From positions 1 through 25,239 of IMG/VR virus record IMGVR_UViG_3300025598_000161: a DNA stretch of 25,239 nucleotides, one strand, 5' to 3'. Below are positions 5,693 to 12,369 of this stretch, in pieces (the stretch's first letter is position 1; each line of letters starts with the position of its first letter). Origin of the DNA: a virus. Made by a program: the position numbers and the translations under genes. Under the pieces are notes generated by a model. That model saw only the letters and a list, made by a program, of their open reading frames with translations, was not told the origin of the DNA and did not search any database.

Positions 5693-6475
5693 ATGAGCGT
5701 TTTAGATACGATAAGTAAACCAGCCGACAGGCCAGTAATTGCAACAATCTTTGGTAATGCGGGTATGGGAAAGACCACCTTGGCGGTCACTTTTCCTAAT
5801 CCGATTGTGATTCGGGCAGAGGATGGCCTTCAAGCAATCCCGTCCAGTCAGCGACCAGATGCGTTTCCATTGTTAACCAAGCCAGAAGAATTGTGGGATC
5901 AGTTATTTGCCCTCACAAGTGAAGAACATAGTTACAAAACCCTTATTGTTGACAGCGTTACCGCTTTGGAACGTATGTTTATTCAATATGTCGTTGATAC
6001 AGATCCTAAAAAACCAAAGAGCATACAACAGGCAATGGGTGGCTATGGAGCGGGTCTTTCCATGGTTGCGGGTATGCATGCTCGTATTCGTAAGGCGGCA
6101 GGGGTCTTGGCCGACAAGCGTAACATGCACACCGTATTCATTGCCCATAGTGAAGTTGGTACGGAAAACCCGCCAGACGACGAATCATTCTCAAAATGGG
6201 GTTTGCGTTTAAGTGGTAAGTCGGAACCTAACTATGTCGATGATGTAGACCTCGTTGGATATCTTAAATTAGAAACTTTTACGACAGGCGAAGGAGACAA
6301 GAAGAAAGCCATCTCTGATGGTACTCGTATTCTTGTTTGCCACGCATCGGCCGCTAACGTTTCAAAGAATCGTTTTGGTATCAATGAACCACTACCTGTG
6401 CAGATAGGCGTCAATCCATTGACCGATCATATTCCTGCGCTTCGTGCAAATAAGAAGGAGAAGGCAAATGGATAA
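5693..6475 (+). CDS. Sak4-like RecA-fold ATPase (AAA_24), 260 residues
   Basis: The protein has a P-loop GNAGMGKTT at residues 21-29, followed by FPNPIVIRAEDG, and a Walker B strand TLIVDSV around residue 84, the arrangement of the AAA_24 (PF13479) / Sak4 phage recombinase group. Later motifs include MHTVFIAHSE (sensor strand) and NRFGINEPLP near the C-terminus. Sak4 proteins are RecA-core, single-strand-annealing or strand-exchange factors that work with a phage SSB, and the next gene encodes an SSB-like protein. GAGGAG lies 6 bases before the ATG. It is the first gene of the rightward operon. Confidence 0.88.
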   Translation: MSVLDTISKPADRPVIATIFGNAGMGKTTLAVTFPNPIVIRAEDGLQAIPSSQRPDAFPLLTKPEELWDQLFALTSEEHSYKTLIVDSVTALERMFIQYVVDTDPKKPKSIQQAMGGYGAGLSMVAGMHARIRKAAGVLADKRNMHTVFIAHSEVGTENPPDDESFSKWGLRLSGKSEPNYVDDVDLVGYLKLETFTTGEGDKKKAISDGTRILVCHASAANVSKNRFGINEPLPVQIGVNPLTDHIPALRANKKEKANG

Positions 6476-7004
6476 TTTTTGGGATCTAAGTGACGGCGAA
6501 GATATTACCAAAACTGGCACTCAGTTTGAGGTCGGCGGTGGTGACATTGAGCCTATTCCAAACAACACCAATTGCACAGCCATTATCGATCTGGCGGGTT
6601 GGGACACTTACATGGATGGGCAGAAGTTTATCTCCCTCCGTTGGTCAATCCTTGCGCCTGTTGAATTGAAGAACCGTAAGATTTTTCACAAATTGTGGGT
6701 GGCTGACCCCAATCCTATGTGGGAAGGCGATGTTGATGCCAAGCGTGACAAGGCAAAACGTATGCTTGTTGCGATTGATCAAAACGCAGGTGGAAAACTT
6801 TTGAAGAGCGGTAAAATGCCCTCTGATGAAGCGTTACAACTGCACCTGACAAGCGTTCCTATGACAATCAAAGTAAAGACATGGGAAAGCAAAGATAAGA
6901 CCGCAAAGGGTAATTATATTGCCTCAGTGGGACCAAAGAATAATGTCAAACCCGAACCCGTAAAGGTTACTCGCGGAATGATTGACGACGAAGTGCCGTT
7001 CTGA
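6468..7004 (+). CDS. DUF669 SSB-like protein, 178 residues
   Basis: The start is the ATG at 6468 (MDNFWDLSDGEDI), 8 bases inside the end of the recombinase gene, with AAGGAGAAGG upstream. The sequence matches DUF669 (PF05037): an acidic N-terminal stretch, IPNNTNCTAIIDLAGWD, then WSILAPVELKNRKIFHKLWV. The very C-terminus, DDEVPF, mimics the acidic DDxxPF tail of bacterial SSB proteins, which recruits repair and replication partners. Together with Sak4 upstream and YqaJ downstream this gives a complete recombination set: exonuclease, binding protein and annealase. Confidence 0.85.
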   Translation: MDNFWDLSDGEDITKTGTQFEVGGGDIEPIPNNTNCTAIIDLAGWDTYMDGQKFISLRWSILAPVELKNRKIFHKLWVADPNPMWEGDVDAKRDKAKRMLVAIDQNAGGKLLKSGKMPSDEALQLHLTSVPMTIKVKTWESKDKTAKGNYIASVGPKNNVKPEPVKVTRGMIDDEVPF

Positions 7005-7022
7005 GGGGGAACGGTGCTAGTA

Positions 7023-7066
7023 GGGGGGAAGGTGGGTTTTTCGGGTCCTTCATCTGCCTTCCCCTC
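7023..7066 (+). terminator. Long hairpin between SSB-like gene and next gene, weak terminator or attenuator
   Basis: A 10-bp stem pairs GGGGGGAAGG (7023-7032) with CCTTCCCCTC (7057-7066), with one G-U pair and a loop of 24 bases in which further wobble pairing is possible. Only a short TTT follows, so termination would be partial at best. It lies in the single 82-base gap between the recombination pair and the rest of the operon and may set lower expression downstream. Confidence 0.45.
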
Positions 7067-7086
7067 TTTAACATGGAGATCAAAAC

Positions 7087-7479
7087 ATGAATCATATGGT
7101 GTTTACTGAGGCATCTATAACGTTGAACGATATTGTTTTTGATTACATGAAAGAGTTTGGTTTATTGCCGCGGGTTCGGGAACTTTATGAACCAAAAACC
7201 AAAGCAGAAAAACGCGGAGAAGATTTAATTGAATCCTCTTACATTGAAGAACCAGATTATGGATCGGTCATTAAAGCCTGCCGTAAAACGGTTATGAAAT
7301 TAGAAGATTTTGAGAATGAAGTTGTTACCAGCGATTTAAGTGAACAACGCGATCGGCGGCGTAAAATAGAAGAGATTATTTCTATTATGCATATAAGCCG
7401 AACCTATCCAGAAAACGCCATTAAAAGATTAAAACGGCTTCGGCCCCAGACGGAGAAAGCAAGTGGAACAGAGAAGTGA
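7087..7479 (+). CDS. Hypothetical protein, 130 residues
   Basis: The product begins MNHMVFTEASITLNDIVFDY and is charged and helical, with a long basic region toward the end (RDRRRKIEEII, then NAIKRLKRLRP). GGAG lies 10 bases before the ATG. Its last 17 bases overlap the exonuclease gene. Position within the recombination set suggests a DNA-metabolism role, but no domain is recognised. Codon use is AT-richer than in the exonuclease. Confidence 0.72.
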   Translation: MNHMVFTEASITLNDIVFDYMKEFGLLPRVRELYEPKTKAEKRGEDLIESSYIEEPDYGSVIKACRKTVMKLEDFENEVVTSDLSEQRDRRRKIEEIISIMHISRTYPENAIKRLKRLRPQTEKASGTEK

Positions 7480-8338
7480 AGAGTGGTTTGCCGCAAGACG
7501 CGGTCGCATAACAGGATCAGCCGTGGGGGCTATTCTTGGCCTGTCTCCTTTTATGAAACCTGATGATGTCCTTCGTCGCATGGTACGAGAAAAGTTTGAC
7601 GCACCGTCCGAGTTTATTGGCAATGTAGCTACAGACTGGGGAACGGCTAACGAACCAAATGCGATCGGGCAATATGAATTGGAAACTGGTATTAGGGTTA
7701 TGCCAGCAGGATTTTATACGCATGAGCATTGGTTAGGCGCTTCTCCTGACGGTCTGGTAGGCCAAGAAGGACTTATTGAGGTCAAATGCCCTTATAGCCT
7801 TCGGAATGAAAAAGCCCCGGTGCAGTTCAAGCCGCTTGCCATGCAAATGCATTATTACGCCCAGATCCAAATACAGTTATTTATCACGGGCAAGCCATGG
7901 TGCCACTTTTATCAATGGACGCCTACCGATTCGCGGAATGAAATAATCTCATATGATGAGCCATGGATTAACGCGAACATGCCTGCGCTATTGGCGTTCT
8001 ATCAAAGATACTTGGTGGAAAGCACCCACCCTATGTTGGCTGAGAAACATTTGCAGCCGCGTAAAAAAGAAAACGATAAACCTGAACTTCGCCAGTTAGC
8101 GGCAGAGTATTGGGACTTAATTCAAGATATGAAAGCATCGGAAGATCGTAAGGCTGAGTTGCTTGAGAAAATGGTCGTGGCTGCTGGTGGTGAGCCTTGT
8201 TACATTGATGGTCATAGCCTTACAAAAGTGGAACGCGAAGGGGCGATTAGCTATTCCAAGGTTGTTAAGGATTTGTTGCCCGGCGTTGACTTGGAACCGT
8301 ATCGTGGGAAACCAACTAGTTATTGGACGTTTAAATAA
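7463..8338 (+). CDS. YqaJ-type viral exonuclease, 291 residues
   Basis: The start is a GTG at 7463 preceded by GGAG. SEEWFAARRGRITGSAVGAI near the N-terminus and SPDGLVGQEGLIEVKCPYS at 94-112 are the YqaJ/lambda-exonuclease signatures, with the metal-binding and catalytic residues D96, E106 and K108 all present. Such enzymes degrade the 5' strand of double-stranded ends to expose 3' single strands for an annealase. MQMHYYAQIQIQLFITG, following the core, is also typical of the family. The C-terminal part (about 190-291) is a helical extension. It should act with the Sak4-like protein and the DUF669 protein upstream. Confidence 0.92.
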   Translation: MEQRSEEWFAARRGRITGSAVGAILGLSPFMKPDDVLRRMVREKFDAPSEFIGNVATDWGTANEPNAIGQYELETGIRVMPAGFYTHEHWLGASPDGLVGQEGLIEVKCPYSLRNEKAPVQFKPLAMQMHYYAQIQIQLFITGKPWCHFYQWTPTDSRNEIISYDEPWINANMPALLAFYQRYLVESTHPMLAEKHLQPRKKENDKPELRQLAAEYWDLIQDMKASEDRKAELLEKMVVAAGGEPCYIDGHSLTKVEREGAISYSKVVKDLLPGVDLEPYRGKPTSYWTFK

Positions 8339-8862
8339 TGGGCAAGCGATCGGACTTTGAACGCAACCCGATGGACTATTACCCAACCCCTAAAGAGGCC
8401 GTACTACCGCTTCTTAAACATTTGCCAGAATGTGCGTGGTTTTGTGAGCCATGTGCCGGGGCAGGGGTCTTATCGGCTCATTTAGAATCGGCTGGGCATT
8501 TGTGTGTTGAGGCATACGATGCAGAACCACAGGCAGATTGGATAGGTCGTAAAGATGCGTCATTTCTTACGGAAGAAGACGTGCAAGGGTGTCGGTTTAT
8601 CATTACGAATCCCCCTTGGGAACGTGTGGTATTGCATCAGATTATCGAAAGGTGCGCGGCTTTGCGACCGACATGGTTGTTGTTTGACGCGGACTGGATG
8701 CATACAAGGCAATCGGCACCGTATATGTTAATGTGTGAAATGATCGTGTCGATCGGGCGGGTTAAATGGATACCGGATAGCGAAGGTGCGGGTAAAGACA
8801 ATTGCTGCTGGTATAGGTTTGACCGTCGAAACAAGTTACCAACTATGTTTGTGGGGCGTTAA
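8338..8862 (+). CDS. SAM-dependent DNA adenine-type methyltransferase-like protein, 174 residues
   Basis: Residues 37-43 (EPCAGAG) form the SAM-binding motif I and 91-94 (NPPW, preceded by IIT) the catalytic (D/N)PP(Y/W) motif of N6-adenine methyltransferases. The order motif I then motif IV, and YYPTPKEAVLPLLKHL before it, fit phage methyltransferases of this compact kind. No separate target-recognition domain is visible, so specificity cannot be guessed, and RNA or another substrate cannot be excluded. The ATG overlaps the stop of the exonuclease by one base (TAATG). It is a second modification gene in addition to the C5 enzyme at the left edge. Confidence 0.82.
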   Translation: MGKRSDFERNPMDYYPTPKEAVLPLLKHLPECAWFCEPCAGAGVLSAHLESAGHLCVEAYDAEPQADWIGRKDASFLTEEDVQGCRFIITNPPWERVVLHQIIERCAALRPTWLLFDADWMHTRQSAPYMLMCEMIVSIGRVKWIPDSEGAGKDNCCWYRFDRRNKLPTMFVGR

Positions 8863-9278
8863 TGAAGTTTCCTGATAATATTGCCGTATATGGTATCGTT
8901 GATTATCGAGGCGAATGTCCGCGGGAGTACTTTGAGCAGAAGGCGTTCTTTAAACGAATTAGGATGCGGTATCCCGAAACATGGGGAAAAATTGCTTTGC
9001 ATCCTAAGAACGAGGGTAAAAGGGAATTTCGCAAGGCAAACGCTGAAAAGGCAGAAGGTTTAACGGCAGGTGCTTCGGACATTATTGTCCCCGGCGATCC
9101 AACTTTTGTGTGCGAAATCAAACGCCAAGACCACACCCAATCAAAATGGCAACCGAATCAATTGGAGTATTTGCATGCCGCGCAAAAAGCAGGCGCGTGG
9201 GTCTGTATTGCCCTTGGAGCCGATGCAGCTATCGATGCTTTCGAGGACTATCTGGGAGACTGTTACAAAGCCGAGTAA
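8862..9278 (+). CDS. VRR-NUC domain nuclease, 138 residues
   Basis: The core GLTAGASDIIVPG (66-78), FVCEIKRQ (82-89), and SKWQPNQLEYLHAAQKAGAW (94-113) match the VRR-NUC fold (PF08774), with D73, E85 and K87 as the PD-(D/E)XK active site and E25 in the first helix. VRR-NUC proteins are structure-specific nucleases, some resolving Holliday junctions, so the protein probably processes recombination or replication intermediates of this phage. The ATG overlaps the previous stop as TAATG. The length is typical for stand-alone phage members. Confidence 0.9.
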   Translation: MKFPDNIAVYGIVDYRGECPREYFEQKAFFKRIRMRYPETWGKIALHPKNEGKREFRKANAEKAEGLTAGASDIIVPGDPTFVCEIKRQDHTQSKWQPNQLEYLHAAQKAGAWVCIALGADAAIDAFEDYLGDCYKAE

Positions 9279-9294
9279 ACTAATTGATAATGTG

Positions 9295-9528
9295 ATGGAC
9301 GGCCATATACGGTTAGAAGATCAAACAAAATCAATACAATCTGCGTGTTCTTTTCATATTTACCAAGAGGCTTGCAGGATTTTGAAATTAACCGAGGTTA
9401 AAGAACGCCGTTTGGAATTGGACAAGATACCAGCGGCGCTCCGGCCACACATAGAAAAAGAGGTTAAAAAAATATGGGACTTGCGGAAACAGTTGCGGCC
9501 GTCTGGGCTTTGGGACTTATGGGTTTAA
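9295..9528 (+). CDS. Hypothetical helical protein, 77 residues
   Basis: The ATG at 9295 gives MDGHIRLEDQTKSIQSACSF and ends RKQLRPSGLWDLWV. A longer frame starting at 9070 lies wholly inside the VRR-NUC gene and is rejected. There is no strong ribosome site; a GTG at 9292 is an alternative start. The protein is predicted helical and basic toward the end. Its last 55 bases overlap the next gene. Confidence 0.6.
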   Translation: MDGHIRLEDQTKSIQSACSFHIYQEACRILKLTEVKERRLELDKIPAALRPHIEKEVKKIWDLRKQLRPSGLWDLWV

Positions 9529-9674
9529 TTTTAAATTTTATAGTTTTGGAGATTATTCAAAGTGGTAAGGACGAGCGTTTATTACAAAGGGAATTTAGTC
9601 GTGTCCTACACCATGAGGTTGAGTACGCCCTATGGCGGAACCGTCAAAAGAAGGCCACTGCTCAGGAAAAATAA
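9474..9674 (+). CDS. Single-span membrane protein, 66 residues
   Basis: Residues 4-28 (AETVAAVWALGLMGLILNFI and the following VLEII) form one hydrophobic segment close to the N-terminus. They are followed by a charged helical tail (KDERLLQREFSRVLHHEVEY). GAGG lies about 10 bases upstream, within the previous gene. It is probably an inner-membrane protein with the tail in the cytoplasm. It is far from the lysis cassette, so it is not obviously a lysis protein; superinfection exclusion or a host-takeover role would be a guess. Confidence 0.66.
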   Translation: MGLAETVAAVWALGLMGLILNFIVLEIIQSGKDERLLQREFSRVLHHEVEYALWRNRQKKATAQEK

Positions 9675-9699
9675 ATTGAAAATAATTTTAGAAAGGGGG

Positions 9700-9728
9700 T
9701 TGCAACATTAATTCAGATGTGGTTTATA
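9700..9728 (+). promoter_or_regulatory. Candidate rightward promoter before 9775 gene
   Basis: TTGCAA (9700-9705) and TTTATA (9723-9728) are 17 bases apart, in a 100-base gap. An A/T-rich stretch (9671-9693) directly upstream resembles an UP element. It would start transcription about 40 bases before the ATG at 9775, whose gene has unusual, C- and G-ending codon use suggesting high expression. A small hairpin (CAGCGA / TTGCTG, near 9737-9755) lies in the leader. Confidence 0.45.
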
Positions 9729-9774
9729 GGTGTTGTCAGCGACGCGGTGTTGCTGCCTAGATGGAGATTAGATC

Positions 9775-10098
9775 ATGAATACGAACCTTACCCTTGCAGA
9801 CCAGTACGCCATCCAATCCCTCGAACTTAAGACTGGCAAAGATAACCTTGATATCCTCAAGGATGCAGTCATTGCCACGGGTGTTGATTACCTTGAAGGC
9901 GAAATGTACGACCTTTCCATTCACCTCCGCGCCAAGAAGGTCATTGATGAGGATCTTCTCATGAAGACGCACGGCGTGTCCTTGAAGGATGTTGAGGCTT
10001 TGGAGAAGCTGTTGAAGTCCTACAAGGCTTGCACCAAGGATGATGCAGAGATGACCACAGTGGTCAATGTTAAAGCCAAACTAGCGGCCGTGGCGTGA
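9775..10098 (+). CDS. Hypothetical protein, 107 residues, highly biased codons
   Basis: The product starts MNTNLTLADQYAIQSLELKT and ends VVNVKAKLAAVA; it is helical and of mixed charge, with no recognised domain. Codon use differs strongly from the genes around it: Tyr is TAC every time, Lys is mostly AAG, and Leu is mostly CTT/CTC, whereas neighbours favour AAA and A/T-ending codons. Such bias is usual for abundant early proteins or recently acquired genes. GGAG lies 8 bases before the ATG and a candidate promoter lies upstream. It heads the run of small early genes that continues to 12664. Confidence 0.78.
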   Translation: MNTNLTLADQYAIQSLELKTGKDNLDILKDAVIATGVDYLEGEMYDLSIHLRAKKVIDEDLLMKTHGVSLKDVEALEKLLKSYKACTKDDAEMTTVVNVKAKLAAVA

Positions 10099-10108
10099 GG
10101 AGGGAATC

Positions 10109-10333
10109 ATGCGTACAATCTGGACAATCTTGGTAGATTATCAAATGCCTGACCGCACCATGCGGCGTAAAAATTATATCATGTCAGACACGATGCAGAT
10201 TGCATCCCTTGAACGGCACTTGAAGAGTGTTAATGGTAAAATTCTGCACCGTGTTGTAATGCCCATAATGACATTCGATGAAGTTATGGAAGACATAGAT
10301 GGTGAAATGTATCGTTTAGAAATGTTAGCATAA
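10109..10333 (+). CDS. Hypothetical protein, 74 residues
   Basis: The product MRTIWTILVDYQMPDRTMRR looks like a small alpha/beta fold with a basic N-terminal strand pair and an acidic C-terminal helix (FDEVMEDIDGEMYRLEMLA). GGAGG precedes the ATG by 5 bases, a strong ribosome site. No family is recognised. It lies 10 bases downstream of the codon-biased gene, so both are probably cotranscribed. Confidence 0.72.
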   Translation: MRTIWTILVDYQMPDRTMRRKNYIMSDTMQIASLERHLKSVNGKILHRVVMPIMTFDEVMEDIDGEMYRLEMLA

Positions 10334-10345
10334 GGAAAATATATC

Positions 10346-10561
10346 ATGGCAGTACATCAAAAAGATCATCTTAAAGAAGCGGCGGCTTATGAGTTGGCCC
10401 GTAACATATACCAGTATTGGTCGTCTCAAGGTTACCATATTGAGGCTTTTGTTTACAAAATTAGAGGAGGAAAAGCAGAACACGCCGCCTATGGTGTAAA
10501 GACAAATCTAATTAACGGTTTGCCGCAAGACCATGTGTTGCACAAGGAGATGTTTAAATGA
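10346..10561 (+). CDS. Conserved small phage protein ending in NGLP motif, 71 residues
   Basis: The product begins MAVHQKDHLKEAAAYELARN. The features YWSSQGYHIEAFVYKI followed by VKTNLINGLPQD match a small phage protein type that I recognise from alphaproteobacterial phages: a helix, then a beta-hairpin, ending with (R/K)(S/T)(N/D)L(I/V)NGLP. Function is unknown. AAGGAA lies 9 bases before the ATG, and the gene ends in an ATGA overlap with the next. Confidence 0.75.
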   Translation: MAVHQKDHLKEAAAYELARNIYQYWSSQGYHIEAFVYKIRGGKAEHAAYGVKTNLINGLPQDHVLHKEMFK

Positions 10562-10812
10562 AAACGGTTGACGTAGAGGTCAACGATGCAGTGGATATTG
10601 ACTCCGTTGAACTATATGTGCGGGGTCAAGTGACAATCGAATATACAAATGCTTTCAATTGGAAAATATGTAGCATTGGAATTGACGTTTTTGAGGATGA
10701 GTTTCGTCATACCAATGATTCCATGTCGCCTATGATCCTTTGGAAAAAGATAGTCCCTGCTTTAAGCGATCGGCTTGAAGAACGTATTCAATCAGCAATT
10801 ATGGAGAAATAA
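10558..10812 (+). CDS. Hypothetical acidic protein, 84 residues
   Basis: The sequence MKTVDVEVNDAVDIDSVELY is rich in beta-strand patterns and acidic residues, and it ends in a charged helix (ALSDRLEERIQSAIMEK). The ATG overlaps the previous stop as ATGA. No domain is recognised. Confidence 0.7.
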   Translation: MKTVDVEVNDAVDIDSVELYVRGQVTIEYTNAFNWKICSIGIDVFEDEFRHTNDSMSPMILWKKIVPALSDRLEERIQSAIMEK

Positions 10813-10813
10813 A

Positions 10814-11239
10814 ATGCGTAATCTATCGGAAGAAACAAAAAAGAAAATTAGCAAGAGCATGAAATTGTTACATGCACAAAGAAAGAAAATTGAAAGCATA
10901 GAACTTGCAAAACCACGCCGCGGACGTCCTCCCAAAATACTTAAATCAATTGCAAAGCCAGAAGACCCGTTAAAGGTATTAGAAAGGGACTTGTTATCAT
11001 CCATGGGTGGCATGATGGCTTCTCGTGAACGGGACTTGTACAGGTATATCAGTTCTGAGTTTAACCACTTTATTAAGTCACAAGCGTTCTCTGATGCCGT
11101 AAATTTACGGTTGGACTTTTATGGCACCAAAATTCTAGAGGCAGAATGCAAACGCATTATCAATGCAATTGAAACCCGTCCTCCAATGAGCACCCTTGAG
11201 CGTTTTAAGGCAGCGATTGATATATTGAGGGGCAAATGA
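10814..11239 (+). CDS. DNA-binding protein with NUMOD3-like start and AT-hook, 141 residues
   Basis: The start is the ATG at 10814 (MRNLSEETKKKISKSMKLLH), preceded by GGAG; a frame from 10775 is longer but sits inside the previous gene. The first 20 residues resemble the NUMOD3 motif (SEETxxKISxxxK), a DNA-contacting element usually found in homing endonucleases. Residues around 37 carry RRGRPPK, a good AT-hook. Residues 65-141 form a helical domain. No nuclease motif (GIY-YIG or HNH) is seen, so it is more likely a DNA-architecture or regulatory protein. The NUMOD3 match is short and could be chance. Confidence 0.68.
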   Translation: MRNLSEETKKKISKSMKLLHAQRKKIESIELAKPRRGRPPKILKSIAKPEDPLKVLERDLLSSMGGMMASRERDLYRYISSEFNHFIKSQAFSDAVNLRLDFYGTKILEAECKRIINAIETRPPMSTLERFKAAIDILRGK

Positions 11240-11433
11240 AAGACACGGAACTCCATGATGAACTACTGGCGGCTGACATGCGGTTTAAGTGGGCCATGAA
11301 GGAGTTCGAAAAATACAGGATTGAAAATGAAAGACTCAAGGAAGAAGTGGTTCAGCTTCGTCGATATATCGGAGAATTATTCAGTGAGCACGGAATTGAA
11401 CACGCCTACATCAAATACTATGGAGAAGATTGA
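11236..11433 (+). CDS. Small coiled-coil protein, 65 residues
   Basis: From MKDTELHDELLAADMRFKWA onward the protein is a single amphipathic helix with leucine/valine heptads (ENERLKEEVVQLRRYI), ending in HAYIKYYGED. The ATG overlaps the previous stop as ATGA. It probably dimerises; no function known. Confidence 0.68.
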   Translation: MKDTELHDELLAADMRFKWAMKEFEKYRIENERLKEEVVQLRRYIGELFSEHGIEHAYIKYYGED

Positions 11434-11434
11434 A

Positions 11435-11734
11435 ATGATTATTACCAAACGCCAACGGACCCATGGGGTTTACCGGGAACAGTCTGGATTTAGCCAAGGG
11501 CTTAAAGACTATTTAAAGTCTGGCAAAAACTGGGACGTACTGAACGATGGGCAGAAAGAAGCCCTTGAAATGATAGCGGTCAAGATATCTCGAGTGCTTC
11601 ACGGGGATTATAACTATCGTGACCATTGGGATGACATTGTTGGCTATGGTCAATTAGGGACCGAATCATGTTTGGCTAATATGCCGACCGTTACCATGGA
11701 TCTTGAGGAGGTCATGAAAAATGACGGACAGTAA
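11435..11734 (+). CDS. DUF6378-like protein, 99 residues
   Basis: The ATG at 11435 has GGAG 9 bases upstream and lies one base after the previous stop, so the longer frame from 11321 is rejected. The run TKRQRTHGVYREQSG, then EALEMIAVKISRVLHGD and RDHWDDIVGYGQL, matches the DUF6378 type: a start with R-x-THG-x-Y, a helix with EAL-x-MIA-x-KI-x-R, and the closing DHWDDI-x-GY. From memory the fold recalls all-alpha MazG-like pyrophosphatases, but the metal-binding residues of that family are not clearly seen. It could act on nucleotides (inference). Confidence 0.8.
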   Translation: MIITKRQRTHGVYREQSGFSQGLKDYLKSGKNWDVLNDGQKEALEMIAVKISRVLHGDYNYRDHWDDIVGYGQLGTESCLANMPTVTMDLEEVMKNDGQ

Positions 11735-11888
11735 AACCAAAGAACACAAACTGAAGATTGAACTGGCCAAACACGCCTCTCGTATCCAAAAGATTAAACA
11801 GGCCCAAGGGGGTGAAGAAACTCGGATGAAAATAACCCTACCAACCTTTTCATGGGACAAGAAACAAGATGACAGGCTTTCAAAGTAA
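11721..11888 (+). CDS. Small basic protein, 55 residues, unknown function
   Basis: A short frame starting MTDSKTKEHKLKIELAKHAS and ending TFSWDKKQDDRLSK. GAGGAGG lies about 10 bases upstream inside the previous gene, a strong ribosome site. It overlaps its neighbours by 14 and 20 bases and fills what would otherwise be a 134-base gap. The N-terminal half is a Lys-rich helix (residues 5-28). No family recognised. Confidence 0.65.
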   Translation: MTDSKTKEHKLKIELAKHASRIQKIKQAQGGEETRMKITLPTFSWDKKQDDRLSK

Positions 11889-12090
11889 ACGGGAATTGGC
11901 TAATCTACGTTGGTTGGGGCCATACGCCCCTTCCGATCGCCATGCAGACGATGTTACCGTTTCTGATATGGTCAGGTTGAGAGTTGAAAACGAACTGATG
12001 CGCGATGCTCTTAAGCGTATAACAAAGTCACAATATAATGCTGACAGCAAAGACATCGCAAATACCGTTTTTGATAAAATAGGTGATTGA
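11869..12090 (+). CDS. Hypothetical protein, 73 residues
   Basis: The product MTGFQSKRELANLRWLGPYA ... ends SKDIANTVFDKIGD. A middle helix (VSDMVRLRVENELMRDALKR) could form a short coiled coil. The ATG lies within the last 20 bases of the preceding gene, with GGA about 11 bases upstream. No recognised domain. Confidence 0.65.
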   Translation: MTGFQSKRELANLRWLGPYAPSDRHADDVTVSDMVRLRVENELMRDALKRITKSQYNADSKDIANTVFDKIGD

Positions 12091-12116
12091 TGTGTGTAAG
12101 AAGAAAAGACTATACT
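12087..12116 (+). promoter_or_regulatory. Candidate promoter before the last rightward genes
   Basis: TTGATG (12087-12092) and TATACT (12111-12116) are separated by 18 bases, a fair sigma70-like match. It would feed only the genes from 12136 to 12664. The -35 box overlaps the stop of the previous gene, so chance similarity is possible. Confidence 0.3.
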
Positions 12117-12179
12117 GAGGTTCCTAAACCAACTGGTGACAAAGGCGATGTACCAACTACTGGGCAGATCAAGAGTTGA
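12090..12179 (+). CDS. Possible 29-residue peptide
   Basis: An ATG at 12090 overlaps the previous TGA as TGATG and opens a 29-codon frame: MCVRRKDYTEVPKPTGDKGD, ending QIKS. Codon use is normal for the genome. It overlaps the next gene by up to 44 bases, and there is no independent ribosome site, so it could be a coupled micro-gene or a chance frame. Confidence 0.33.
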   Translation: MCVRRKDYTEVPKPTGDKGDVPTTGQIKS

Positions 12180-12369
12180 CCCACACGCACGCTCCCGTGT
12201 CGTTGATAGAGATATTGATTTTGATTCATTGACACGGGAACTTCGCCTTATGAGACGGGACCATCCCCTATGGGATTTTTGGATAGAATTAGAACCAGAG
12301 GAAGAAGAAGATTATGAGGAAATACGAGCGAGTATTTGTCTGCAACCCGTCTTTCAAATTGAATCCTGA
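12136..12369 (+). CDS. Hypothetical acidic protein, 77 residues (start uncertain)
   Basis: From a GTG at 12136 or an ATG at 12148, the frame runs through RSRVDPHARSRVVDRDIDFD, then PLWDFWIELEPEEEEDYEEI. The second half is highly acidic. Neither start has a well-spaced ribosome site: GAGG lies 15 bases before the GTG, and AGG is only 2 bases before the ATG. Its 3' end overlaps the next gene by 56 bases in a different frame, unusually long for this genome. Codon use supports it, but not strongly. Confidence 0.5.
   Translation: MTKAMYQLLGRSRVDPHARSRVVDRDIDFDSLTRELRLMRRDHPLWDFWIELEPEEEEDYEEIRASICLQPVFQIES

Noticed and set aside
5605-5790. Longer form of the repressor gene reaching into the recombinase gene
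   Set aside because: It would cross the divergent control region and the start of the opposite-strand gene; the HTH begins soon after the ATG at 5604.
9070-9294. Longer form of the 77-residue gene
   Set aside because: The extra part lies wholly within VRR-NUC coding sequence in another frame.
9675-9774. Possible tRNA or small RNA in the gap
   Set aside because: No cloverleaf is seen; the gap is explained by an A/T-rich stretch, a promoter-like pair and a small leader hairpin.
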